A stretch of DNA of 37,472 bases from an uncultured bacterium (GCA_903892035.1 CAITGV010000003.1:1-37472); one strand, 5' to 3'. Counted from the first letter of the stretch, positions 6,998 through 14,027 are shown. Notes: a model not told the origin generated them from the sequence alone. Numbers and translations: made by a program.

Positions 6998-7291
6998 GGA
7001 GTGTCTTTACGATTCCGCTCGAACTTACTTTATCAAAAATTTGTGAGAATATCCACAAGCGTTCCCCGCGCGCTGAAGCGCCACCACGCGAAGCGTGGTG
7101 CTTCTGCTGAAGCAGAAGTGCGGGAAACGCCCTGCACTCCGCCACAATGTTTTGGGGGCAAAGGAGGCGAAGTGCAGAAATGCGGAACGCGAGCGAAATT
7201 TTGCGAAATGCTGGGGGTTTGGGGGAAAGTATTTCGCAAAATTCGCTTCGCGTACTTCCTGATTTTTTGGCGGGATTTTGGCGGGGCGGGC
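6998..7291 (+). repeat. Island 1 left inverted-repeat arm
   Basis: The order inward is GGAGTG end, CTCGAACTTACTTTATC terminus, cloverleaf fold (7059-7130), a second hairpin (CTGCACT/AGTGCAG, about 7131-7177), and a long GC-rich segment ending GGCGGGGCGGGCTA. Relative to the right arm, most differences fall in hairpin stems and come in compensating pairs. For example CACCACGC/GCGTGGTG replaces CTCTGTGC/GCACAGAG. Confidence 0.8.
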
Positions 7292-7331
7292 TAAAAAAAT
7301 TAAATTGTTCTTTTTAACAAAAGTAGTTTAT

Positions 7332-7934
7332 TTATGTTTGACAATTCTCAATAATTTTTTGCATTTTAATCCTACACTTATCTAAAATTTTTGATTCCCA
7401 TTCAGAATTTTTTAGCTCTCCAACATATAGATTTAATTCCTTATGTAACTCATATAAAAATTTAGTCGCGTTTATTGTCTTATTTTCTAAAAGAGATCCT
7501 CCTCTTTTTATTCGCCATCCGCCAGTTGTCTCACCTTGGTGTAAAATACCACAACGAATATGTTTGTAAAAATCTTTTTTAGAAAACTCTTTTAATGTAA
7601 TAGTCTTATTAAAAAAATCGTTAAATATTTTATCACCCCCTTTCGGGGTTTTATCCCACCCATTCTTAAATGATTGAAGTGCTTCTATACAAAGACAACA
7701 GTTCGCCATTATTGCAAATCCGCTTTTATATTCTTTCTTAAAAATATTATTCTCAAAAGTAAATGGTTTAAGATACCTACCATACAATCTACAAAAAATC
7801 ATTTTGGCTATGGCTGATTTATTTTTTTCGTTAACAAATTGCTCATAATTTTTAATCGTTACATCTTTACCATTTTCAAGTGTTGCTAAAATAATATCAT
7901 CGGTATTCGATTTATATTTTTTAGTTTTTATCAT
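7332..7934 (-). CDS. HEPN-like protein (putative RNase-type or nucleic-acid-associated)
   Basis: This 200-aa helical, soluble, lysine-rich protein starts 4 nt after the J-domain gene and so is probably co-translated. Near the C-terminal third, HIRCGILHQGET carries R127-x4-H132, the Rx4-6H motif of HEPN domains. The preceding helix (AIMANCCLCIEALQSF) and overall length also fit a HEPN four-helix bundle. Many HEPN proteins are RNases in toxin-antitoxin, abortive infection or CRISPR systems, though others are inactive. A partner antitoxin (MNT nucleotidyltransferase) is not present. The assignment rests on this motif and fold pattern, without homology support. It lies inside the inverted-repeat cassette. 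Confidence 0.55.
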   Translation of the reverse strand: MIKTKKYKSNTDDIILATLENGKDVTIKNYEQFVNEKNKSAIAKMIFCRLYGRYLKPFTFENNIFKKEYKSGFAIMANCCLCIEALQSFKNGWDKTPKGGDKIFNDFFNKTITLKEFSKKDFYKHIRCGILHQGETTGGWRIKRGGSLLENKTINATKFLYELHKELNLYVGELKNSEWESKILDKCRIKMQKIIENCQT

Positions 7935-7938
7935 TTTT

Positions 7939-9078
7939 TTATTTAGGCACTACCTTGAGAAAATCTGTTGCGAGTAGTATCGGAGTAGTATTACCTTGAT
8001 AGCCACCGTCTGTGTAAATATTGGAATAACTATATATACCAACAGTATAATCTCCCTCTTTAAGCGGTTTCCAAATTTTATTAAAATATATACCCGACGA
8101 AGATCCTATTGGGCAAAATTCTACTCCACCTCCATGGTCAGTGCCGTCATAATAAATAGATTCCTGTGTTGTCGGTAATGTCAATCTACCTTCCCATATT
8201 CGTACTGATATGCCACCATAGCCGTGAGTATTTGAATAAGTTCCATAAATTGCTGTAGATTCAGATGTTGATACCAGCGAACTTTTATCAATTGTTGCAG
8301 TCGTAGCAACCCCCTCCTTATAAGAAGTATTGGGGAGGTTTGTGCAGTCATTTTTGAATTGTTCAAGTGTATATGAGGACGGCGATTGTGAAATATATTT
8401 TGGGACATTCGTATTGGTATTTTGTGTTGGAACAAAAGAATTTATATCATTCACCGAAGAATTATCAGAATATAGATTATTTTGATTTTGTTGAATATCT
8501 GGTGTTGAATTAGAATTTCTTGACAATGTTACAACAAGAGTAATTATTGAAATAATTAAAAATGCAATTGCCCAATTTACTTTTTGTTGTTCTTTATCAT
8601 TTTCCTTTTTAATAACTGAAAAAATATGTGCAATAATTTTTGATATTACCAGTCCTCCTAATAACTGTCCTAGCAAACGAGGAAAAGAAACCCCGCCAGA
8701 GCTAAAGGAAGAAATAATTTCAATCAATAATCCAATGCTAATTAAAACCCAGAAAAGTTGTGATTTATTTATTGAAAAATTTGTACTGTCGTTGTTTATT
8801 GGCTTATTAGAATTTTGAGAACTTGTTTTATTTTTATTATCCTCATTTTCTTTTTGTTTATTTGATTCCTGGCGTGGTTTATAGTTAAGATCATATTGTG
8901 CCTTGTTTTTATCGTTAGAAAGAATACGGTATGCCTCGTTGATTTCTTTGAATCTCTTCTCCTTGCCTTGATTTTTATCAGGGTGAAATTGGTGCGCGAG
9001 AATATGATACGCTTGCTTTATATCCTCTTTTGAGGCATTTTGCGTAATTCCTAGAATATCGTAATAATCTTTTTGCAT
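7939..9078 (-). CDS. Membrane protein with N-terminal J domain and extracytoplasmic C-terminal domain
   Basis: The ATG at 9078 (379 aa) is preferred over a TTG 18 nt upstream. Residues 1-65 are a J domain (DYYDILGI, HPD at 32-34, the EINEAYRILSND helix), which stimulates DnaK-type ATPases. A polar Asn/Lys/Ser-rich linker follows (about 66-105). Next come hydrophobic segments (about 110-160 and 172-190) predicted to cross the membrane. The C-terminal half is beta-rich (GGISVRIWEGRLTLP, GGGVEFCPIG, EGDYTVGIYSYS), resembling an Ig-like fold. The G/F and zinc domains of classical DnaJ are absent. It could couple an outside or envelope event to cytosolic DnaK. It forms a two-gene unit with the HEPN-like gene inside island 1. 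Confidence 0.8.
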   Translation of the reverse strand: MQKDYYDILGITQNASKEDIKQAYHILAHQFHPDKNQGKEKRFKEINEAYRILSNDKNKAQYDLNYKPRQESNKQKENEDNKNKTSSQNSNKPINNDSTNFSINKSQLFWVLISIGLLIEIISSFSSGGVSFPRLLGQLLGGLVISKIIAHIFSVIKKENDKEQQKVNWAIAFLIISIITLVVTLSRNSNSTPDIQQNQNNLYSDNSSVNDINSFVPTQNTNTNVPKYISQSPSSYTLEQFKNDCTNLPNTSYKEGVATTATIDKSSLVSTSESTAIYGTYSNTHGYGGISVRIWEGRLTLPTTQESIYYDGTDHGGGVEFCPIGSSSGIYFNKIWKPLKEGDYTVGIYSYSNIYTDGGYQGNTTPILLATDFLKVVPK

Positions 9079-9087
9079 ATAGCCTTT

Positions 9088-9116
9088 ATTATACAAAAAT
9101 AAGCTTAAAAAGCCAA
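9088..9116 (-). promoter_or_regulatory. Promoter of the island 1 genes
   Basis: On the minus strand: TTGGCT (9116-9111), a 17-bp spacer, and TATAAT (9093-9088). The ATG of the J-domain gene lies 9 nt beyond the -10, so the transcript would begin 1-4 nt before the start codon. The AAAGG resembling a ribosome-binding site would then fall at or before the transcript start. Confidence 0.6.
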
Positions 9117-9124
9117 TTTATTTA

Positions 9125-9157
9125 GATACCATAAAATTATGAAAATTTTATGGTATC
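9125..9157 (+). terminator. Hairpin with T-tract at the inner edge of the right arm
   Basis: GATACCATAAAATT and its complement form a 14-bp stem with a 5-nt loop, followed on the plus strand by AATTTTTTCTTTT. As a plus-strand terminator it would block rightward transcription leaving the cassette. It also sits just upstream of the promoter of the minus-strand cargo. Confidence 0.55.
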
Positions 9158-9173
9158 AATTTTTTCTTTTCCA

Positions 9174-9471
9174 TAGCCCGCCCCGCCAAAATCCCGCCAA
9201 AAAATCAGGAAGTACGCGAAGCGAATTTTGCGAAATACTTTCCCCCAAACCCCCAGCATTTCGCAAAATTTCGCTCGCGTTTCGCATTTGCATTTCTGCA
9301 TACCACATCCTTTTTAAAAGATTGTGTGGTGTGCAGAGCGTTTCCCCGCACTTCTGCTTCAGCAGAAGCTCTGTGCTTCGCACAGAGGCGCTTCAGCGCG
9401 CGGGGAACGCTTGTGGATATTCTCACGAATTTTTGATAAAGTAAGTTCGAGCGGAATCGTAAAACCACTCC
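9174..9471 (-). repeat. Island 1 right inverted-repeat arm
   Basis: Reverse-complement counterpart of 6998-7291. It contains a cloverleaf copy (9337-9411) and a second hairpin (CTGCA/TGCAG and ACCACA/TGTGGT, about 9296-9336 on the opposite strand). The conserved terminus is at 9417-9451. The inner ~110 bp is essentially identical to the left arm; the hairpin regions differ in a paired manner. Confidence 0.8.
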
Positions 9472-9480
9472 AATAAAAAA

Positions 9481-10167
9481 CTACTTTGTTATTGTATTAG
9501 TCTGCGAAGGAATAGGTTTTGGAAGTAAATCTTTAAGAGCAGGCATTGCCTTCTCGATGTCATCTAGACTTGTAAAACCACTAAATATCTCTTTATTGAT
9601 GATGAGCGCAGGAAGTGTATTTGGTACTTTATAGGTTGAAATTAATGCTTTAATTGCAGAAAGATCTAGATTATAGTCAAAAGAGTAAACTCTAAGTCCA
9701 GGATATTTCTCACGAAGCGCAGTGAGTACATAACCCTGATTTACACAATCAGTACAATCAGTTTTTGTTGAATAGAAATATAGTACGAATACAGATTTAA
9801 AACCACAACGCTGACTAATTTTCTCCATCAAAAGATAATCTTTAATTTCTAGAAGTGAATAATATTTTTTCAAATATGTAACATCAGAATTATTTCCAAG
9901 ATTTTGATCACTATATTCAATTTTTTCTCCAAGGGAATTCAACTGATCAGAAAGGAAAGATTTATCTACATCCTTACAAGACAAATCTTCAAGTAAAGAA
10001 AACTGCGTTTCAGATGAAAGAATATCGAGAGAAATATTGTCCTGAATGCTTTTCAATTGTTGAATTTTTTTACTACCAAAATAGTTGCTTACATAACCAG
10101 CAGTTACAAAAAGCAAAGCTGAAATTATAAAAACAAGAAGATATTTTTTCCAATCAGGAGTTTGCAT
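9481..10167 (-). CDS. Membrane-anchored thioredoxin-like protein
   Basis: This 228-aa protein has an N-terminal membrane helix (about 9-28) and an extracytoplasmic helical linker (30-120). The C-terminal thioredoxin-like domain has a CxxC at C138-T-D-C141 and a cis-proline segment NTLPALII (P186). C64 and C121 are additional cysteines. CTDC is not the usual CGPC of thioredoxin, so its redox preference is uncertain. It follows the glycosyltransferase gene by 3 nt and is co-transcribed with it, suggesting a role in envelope assembly or in redox care of an exported protein. Substrate unknown. Confidence 0.8.
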   Translation of the reverse strand: MQTPDWKKYLLVFIISALLFVTAGYVSNYFGSKKIQQLKSIQDNISLDILSSETQFSLLEDLSCKDVDKSFLSDQLNSLGEKIEYSDQNLGNNSDVTYLKKYYSLLEIKDYLLMEKISQRCGFKSVFVLYFYSTKTDCTDCVNQGYVLTALREKYPGLRVYSFDYNLDLSAIKALISTYKVPNTLPALIINKEIFSGFTSLDDIEKAMPALKDLLPKPIPSQTNTITK

Positions 10168-10170
10168 AAA

Positions 10171-11436
10171 TTACAAAAGGTTTCTTTCCGCTGCCCAATT
10201 CCCTGCACCGCGTGAAAAAATTACATTATATAAAGCTTTTCCGAGCCAAAAGGGTGCAACTGTAAATGATAAAATATAAAAATAAACAATACTCATATTT
10301 GGTCGCATTTTACCTTCAGCCATATTTTGCCCAATTAAAAGTGAAGTAATAAGCGTTACTGCAAGCAAAACTGCCACAATATTTATCAAACTTGTATTTA
10401 TATAAAACAAACTAAAATTTCCCATGTGAAAAAAATTATGAAAACCGATAATTTTAAATTCAGTTATCTTATGAATTGTAAAAGTAATTATCTGATATAC
10501 AAACATTAACGATATATATATTACTGAGATAATTGAAATTATTCCGGCAGGCAAAGCAAAAAAACCAATATTGCCATATTTTTTCTTAAACAATAATTCT
10601 TTATAATCTTGAACGTTTTTCAAAAAACCATATATCCAACGCACACGTTGACGGTAAAGTTTAGCCACTGTGTTTGGAGTCACAGTATAGACATAAGCAT
10701 CTGGACAATGCTCAATTTTATAATGATTTTTTTGCATTCTTAAAGCAATTTCTTGATCTTCTGTATTGTGTGCTTTTCGAAATGGACCAATATTTTCAAA
10801 TACTTCTTTTCTATATATTGAAAAAGGCCCAGGTGTAACATACACTGCGCCAATAAAACTTTGAACTTTTTTCATGAAAATACCAAAATTATAGTCTGCT
10901 CGCTGGGCTTTTTGAATTAAATTTTTTGGTTCATAGGCAATCACAGCAGGACAAACAGCCATCGCACTTGAATCCTTTTGAAAATAAGTCATCATACGAT
11001 TCAGGGCTTCTGGGTGCACAAAAGAGTCAGCATCAAGCCCACCAATAAATTGACCACGAGCTTTTGAAATACCAAAATTCATTGCAGTATGTTTACCTCC
11101 ATTTTCTTTTTTATATACATCAATATTTGGAAAATTTTTAAAACTCTCTAATACCAAAAAAGTATTATCTCTTGAGCCATCGTCGATGAGCATTATTTGC
11201 AATTTGTCTTGCGGATAATGTAAAGCAAGCAATGATTCAACGGTTCTCTTTACTGTTTTTTCTTCATTATAGCAAGGCACAATAATAGAGACCTGAGGAT
11301 AATACGGCAATGTAATATTGTCTTTTCGAATTTCAATATTTTTTCTTTTTTCTAAAAATGTAACGATCAAAAACACCTGTATATATACGGCAAAAAAGGT
11401 TAAAATATAGAAAATTACATCTGGAATATGTGACAT
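10171..11436 (-). CDS. Processive family 2 membrane glycosyltransferase
   Basis: This 421-aa protein has an N-terminal membrane helix (about 6-27) and a GT-A catalytic domain with VSIIVPCYNEE (49-59), the LDAD metal site (134-137), TED (225-227) and QRVRW (263-267). The C-terminal part holds several membrane helices (about 278-305, 345-365, 380-405). The D, DxD, TED and QxxRW set is that of processive beta-glycosyltransferases such as cellulose, hyaluronan, NodC and PgaC-type enzymes, which polymerise and export a polysaccharide. The sugar cannot be told from the sequence. It starts 13 nt after a -10 box located inside a hairpin and is followed by the membrane thioredoxin. Confidence 0.9.
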   Translation of the reverse strand: MSHIPDVIFYILTFFAVYIQVFLIVTFLEKRKNIEIRKDNITLPYYPQVSIIVPCYNEEKTVKRTVESLLALHYPQDKLQIMLIDDGSRDNTFLVLESFKNFPNIDVYKKENGGKHTAMNFGISKARGQFIGGLDADSFVHPEALNRMMTYFQKDSSAMAVCPAVIAYEPKNLIQKAQRADYNFGIFMKKVQSFIGAVYVTPGPFSIYRKEVFENIGPFRKAHNTEDQEIALRMQKNHYKIEHCPDAYVYTVTPNTVAKLYRQRVRWIYGFLKNVQDYKELLFKKKYGNIGFFALPAGIISIISVIYISLMFVYQIITFTIHKITEFKIIGFHNFFHMGNFSLFYINTSLINIVAVLLAVTLITSLLIGQNMAEGKMRPNMSIVYFYILSFTVAPFWLGKALYNVIFSRGAGNWAAERNLL

Positions 11437-11478
11437 AAAAACAGCCCTAATTATAGCATTTTAGGGCTGTTTTTACAA
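11437..11478 (-). promoter_or_regulatory. Promoter nested in a terminator-like hairpin upstream of the glycosyltransferase
   Basis: On the minus strand TTGTAA (11478-11473), a 17-bp spacer and TATAAT with the extended TGC form a strong promoter. AAAACAGCCCTAA and TTAGGGCTGTTTT flank the -10 box, so it lies in the loop of a 13-bp hairpin. The hairpin ends in a T-run directly before the glycosyltransferase ATG. It can terminate the upstream DUF378-like transcript while starting a new one. Confidence 0.65.
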
Positions 11479-11493
11479 ATTCCTTGAAATTCC

Positions 11494-11516
11494 CTCTCTC
11501 CTTTACAGGGAGAGAG
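11494..11516. repeat. Short palindrome of the CTCTCC/GGAGAG type
   Basis: CTCTCTCC and GGAGAGAG pair around a TTTACAG loop. It resembles the CCCTCTCCTTTACAAGGAGAGGGG core inside the repeat at 24249-24404, so it may be a minimal or degraded member of that family. It lies just after the DUF378-like gene. Confidence 0.5.
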
Positions 11517-11531
11517 TTGGAGAAAGGTGCA

Positions 11532-11813
11532 TTACATTGCCTTTGGAGCCTCAGGCATGACACCCATACACTTTTTACAGTGGCAACCTCCGAAAGCCTT
11601 CATGGCAGCACATAGACCCACCACAACGTAAACGATAGATTCTACAGTACCTGAAAAACTAAAAATTGTATGTACTAGATTAAATTCTGATCCAAAAAGA
11701 GCACTAACTCCTACTATTCCCCAATTCAAACCTCCGACGATTAGAAGCCATTTTGCAATAATTGCAGTTGTACACTTTGAACCACATTTTCCTCCTTCGC
11801 ATGTTCCTGTCAT
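11532..11813 (-). CDS. DUF378-like two-helix membrane protein with cysteine clusters at both ends
   Basis: This 93-aa protein has a central part matching the DUF378 pattern: helix LLIVGGLNWGIVGVSALFG, then helix VESIVYVVVGLCAAM. Unusually, the N-terminus contains C5, C10 and C14 and the C-terminus contains GGCHCKKCMG, giving two clusters of closely spaced cysteines plus a histidine. These could bind a metal or an Fe-S centre if both face the cytoplasm. Typical DUF378 members lack these tails. Function of the family is unknown. Confidence 0.75.
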   Translation of the reverse strand: MTGTCEGGKCGSKCTTAIIAKWLLIVGGLNWGIVGVSALFGSEFNLVHTIFSFSGTVESIVYVVVGLCAAMKAFGGCHCKKCMGVMPEAPKAM

Positions 11814-11917
11814 ATAATTTTTGCGTGTTTGTTTTAAAAAATAAAACGCCCACGAGTTAATATAATAAATTGACCTGTATGTCTATTATACCAAGTAAAT
11901 AATTTGGGGCAAGTTTG

Positions 11918-11944
11918 TTGATAAAGTAAACTTTCTGATATAAT
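11918..11944 (+). promoter_or_regulatory. Probable promoter of the DsbA-family gene
   Basis: TTGATA (11918-11923) and TATAAT (11939-11944) are near-consensus, but the spacer is only 15 bp. An ATG at 11943 overlaps the -10 box and so cannot be the start if this promoter is used. That favours the ATG at 11976. Confidence 0.5.
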
Positions 11945-11975
11945 GCATAAACATTATAAATTAAAGAAAATACAT

Positions 11976-12755
11976 ATGGATGATGAACAAATAGTAATAG
12001 TAGAAAATATTTCACCCGTGGTAGAAAACAAAACGAATGGGTTGTCTGTACCTACTGCAATTATTATTGCAGGACTTATGATTGCAATATCAATATTTGC
12101 AACATTTGGACATTTTGGTGGAAATGATGGAGTAAAAACAATAGCTCAAAGAGCTGGTTTAAATATTTCAAAATTTAATACCTGTCTTGCAAGTAATAAA
12201 TATGATGCAAAAATTACTGCAATGCATAAAGAAGGTGAAGCAATCGGCATCGATGGCACTCCGTTTTCTGTAATTATTGCCAAAGATGGAACAAAAGTTC
12301 CAGTTGTTGGCGCGCAAGAGTACAATACATTTAAGGGAATTATCGATGGACTTCCAAAAGTTCCAACACTTGACCCAAGACTTGCAGCATATCATTTAGA
12401 TAAAGTAAGCCCAGTGGATCCAACAGAACACATATTTGGAAATCCAAACGCTGATATAAAAATAGTTGAATATTCTGATACTGAATGTCCATTTTGTAAG
12501 CGTATAGAACCAACACTCAAAAAACTTGTTGCTGATTACGATGGAAAAGTTGCTTGGGTATATCGCCACTTCCCGCTTGATTGTAATGACAGTGTGGACC
12601 CAAGTTGCCAAACTCTTCACGCAAAATCCCGCCACGAAGCAGTAGCGACAGAATGCGCAGGTGAGCAAAAAGGTAATGATGGTTTTTGGAAATATATCGA
12701 CGCACTATACACCGCCACTCCATCAAACGACGGCTTCGACGCGCAAATGCTGTAG
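11976..12755 (+). CDS. DsbA-family thiol-disulfide protein with swapped (circularly permuted) halves
   Basis: The ATG at 11976 gives 259 aa with a membrane helix at about 25-45. The catalytic fold is in unusual order. Residues about 52-135 look like the second half of a DsbA domain (AQRAGLNISKFNTCLASNKYD, then the cis-Pro segment GTPFSVII at 94-101). Residues about 143-259 look like the first half (GNPNADIKIVEYSDTECPFC with C171-x-x-C174, and KVAWVYRHFPLD). The protein ends at TPSNDGFDAQML, where a normal member would continue into the segment found at its N-terminus. Both halves appear once and complete, so this fits a circular permutation. It probably acts outside the membrane on exported proteins. 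Confidence 0.8.
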   Translation: MDDEQIVIVENISPVVENKTNGLSVPTAIIIAGLMIAISIFATFGHFGGNDGVKTIAQRAGLNISKFNTCLASNKYDAKITAMHKEGEAIGIDGTPFSVIIAKDGTKVPVVGAQEYNTFKGIIDGLPKVPTLDPRLAAYHLDKVSPVDPTEHIFGNPNADIKIVEYSDTECPFCKRIEPTLKKLVADYDGKVAWVYRHFPLDCNDSVDPSCQTLHAKSRHEAVATECAGEQKGNDGFWKYIDALYTATPSNDGFDAQML

Positions 12756-12780
12756 GCAGATTGTAAAAAAATATAGATTT

Positions 12781-13272
12781 TTACTCTACTAAAATTTTTA
12801 TAACTGGCAAGTTTGATTCTTCAATTTCTTTTTCCAGAAAATTTTGTATCGTTTTTGCATCATCAAATGAAATATCTTTTCTGAGGTTTATTCTTTCTTT
12901 CAGCAATTCGTCGTTAATTAAAAGATATACAACAAGCTCAGTGCCCACCGCAATACTAGTACCAAAAGCAGGTTGACCAGCTTCTACATATGCTCTCTTG
13001 GCGCGTAGCTCAAGTCTTTTTTTGCGATTTTCCGGAGTAAGCGGCGCATTGTAATAAAAAGATTTTTCTTCTTCAGTTAATTCCGGGGCTAAATCAGATA
13101 TCTCTATTCCTTGCGATATATTCTTGAGCAGAGTTGTTTTTCCGGTGCAGGCAGTACCGACAACTGAAATACGTTTATCCTTGTTTTCCTCCAAAACTAA
13201 TCTAAGTTTTTCCAAAGTTTTATTGCGATTTTCAAGTTGATTTCCTGTCTCCGGTTCTTTATTAAAATTCAT
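12781..13272 (-). CDS. Small P-loop NTPase/kinase-like protein
   Basis: This 163-aa soluble protein has a Walker A motif GTACTGKTT at 39-47 after a beta strand (RISVVG), as in small nucleotide or metabolite kinases and AAA-type proteins. A later acidic/basic helical segment (ELTEEEKSFYYNAPLTPENR) could be a lid. The end LPVIKILVE is a final strand. A clear Walker B is not obvious. The N-terminal 20 residues are polar. It appears monocistronic, with a -10 box (TATACT, 13288-13283) 10 nt before the ATG. Substrate unknown. Confidence 0.7.
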   Translation of the reverse strand: MNFNKEPETGNQLENRNKTLEKLRLVLEENKDKRISVVGTACTGKTTLLKNISQGIEISDLAPELTEEEKSFYYNAPLTPENRKKRLELRAKRAYVEAGQPAFGTSIAVGTELVVYLLINDELLKERINLRKDISFDDAKTIQNFLEKEIEESNLPVIKILVE

Positions 13273-13309
13273 AGATTCTCATAGTATACACAATTGTAAT
13301 ATAAAAAAC

Positions 13310-13353
13310 ACATTCCACTATCTTTACGCTATAGCGTAGTGATAGTGAAGTGT
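13310..13353. terminator. Long imperfect hairpin with T-run
   Basis: ACATTCCACTATC and GATAGTGAAGTGT, with the inner TACGC/GCGTA, form a ~20-bp stem with two mismatches, followed by CTTTTT on the plus strand. It lies upstream of the P-loop gene and downstream of the Nudix gene, both on minus. Its orientation as a terminator for the rpoB-Nudix operon is plausible, because an A-run on the other side gives T's on minus. Confidence 0.55.
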
Positions 13354-13509
13354 CTTTTTATTGATTATTCTAGACCTAGTTGTTTTTATTTTTATATTCG
13401 ACTAGATCTTGCCTAGTCACTTTCCCCCTGTCAACCTGCCAGGTTGACATATTGGTACCAATTTCCGCATATGCGAATTTTAGTACCACTAGTAAGTACT
13501 CCCCCATTA
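13354..13509. other. Gene-free spacer with small palindromes
   Basis: No gene is seen. The stretch holds a perfect 9-bp-stem palindrome (GTCAACCTG/CAGGTTGAC, 13430-13448) and an imperfect hairpin from GGTACC to GTACC around CGCATATGCG (about 13454-13488). CTAGT occurs several times. These could be operator-like sites or remnants of repeats. Confidence 0.4.
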
Positions 13510-14022
13510 CTACTGATTTGCTAGTAAGGGATTCGGGTAATTGAAAAAATCTTCCGCACGCTGACGAACACTCCCAAGAAACATCTCTGGTTTTTCATCC
13601 AACGCTTTTAAAAGTTCTTCTTCAGAAAACCATTTAATAGCTTCTACTTCGTCGTCTTGTTTTACTAGAGGATAGTCGCTTTTTATAAAGGCGACATATG
13701 ATTGAACAAAATAAGCATGACTAGTTGTGCGGCGTGATTTTTGCCACGGAATAAGTTCTGCTCCCTTAAGTCCAATTTCTTCTTCTGCTTCTTTTACCGC
13801 ATTTGAATCATAGGTTTCCCCTTCTTCAACACTACCAGCAGCAGCGGGACCCCACACACCTGGACTGTCTTTTTTAGTGAACGCACGTTGTGCGAGCAAG
13901 ACTTCTCCTTTTTCGTTACCAACCCAAAGACTGGTAATACGAGTTATGCTTCCAGGAATTCTATCTTTTCGGTCTTCATAACCTATTATCTCATCTGACT
14001 CATTTACGATAGGAATTCTCAT
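13510..14022 (-). CDS. Nudix hydrolase
   Basis: This 170-aa protein has a Nudix box at 63-85 (G63, E69, then KEAEEEIGL at 77-85). The usual Arg before the first catalytic Glu is Lys77; the metal-binding glutamates are present. The N-terminus (VNESDEIIGYEDR) and the segment LLAQRAFTKKDSPGVWGPAAAG resemble the isopentenyl-diphosphate isomerase-like/YfcD subgroup, but assigning that activity would be a guess. It begins 5 nt after the rpoD stop and ends the large transcription/replication operon, so it may hydrolyse a nucleotide or a damaged metabolite. Confidence 0.88.
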   Translation of the reverse strand: MRIPIVNESDEIIGYEDRKDRIPGSITRITSLWVGNEKGEVLLAQRAFTKKDSPGVWGPAAAGSVEEGETYDSNAVKEAEEEIGLKGAELIPWQKSRRTTSHAYFVQSYVAFIKSDYPLVKQDDEVEAIKWFSEEELLKALDEKPEMFLGSVRQRAEDFFNYPNPLLANQ

Positions 14023-14027
14023 AAATT

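Larger units (their letters stand above)
6998..9471. mobile_element. Island 1: inverted-repeat-bounded cassette with J-domain and HEPN-like genes
   Basis: Two ~295-bp arms (6998-7291 and 9174-9471) are near-identical in inverted orientation and enclose two minus-strand genes with their own promoter. The outermost 35 bp (7018-7052 and 9417-9451) is shared with island 2. No transposase or recombinase is encoded within, and no clear target-site duplication is seen. It lies directly after a tRNA gene with a duplicated 3' end. Mobility is inferred from the architecture. Confidence 0.6.

Noticed and set aside
6831-7294. Open frames over the tRNA-Thr region and the island 1 left arm
   Set aside because: They read through the tRNA, its partial copy and palindromic repeat DNA, and look like neither soluble nor membrane proteins. 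The hairpin structure explains the sequence.
7332-7934. Type II toxin-antitoxin pair of HEPN with nucleotidyltransferase
   Set aside because: The neighbour is a J-domain membrane protein with no nucleotidyltransferase motif, so a HEPN-MNT pair is not supported.
9139-9468. Open frames on both strands of the island 1 right arm
   Set aside because: They mirror the frames in the left arm because the DNA is an inverted copy. The arm differences are compensating in stems and do not preserve codons.
6998-9471. Conventional insertion sequence or composite transposon
   Set aside because: The arms are long inverted repeats, but neither the arms nor the cargo encodes a transposase, and no target-site duplication is visible at the ends.
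12736-12780. Frameshift or readthrough extending the DsbA-family protein
   Set aside because: After the TAG at 12753 the frame gives only six more codons before another stop, so no missing second half follows.
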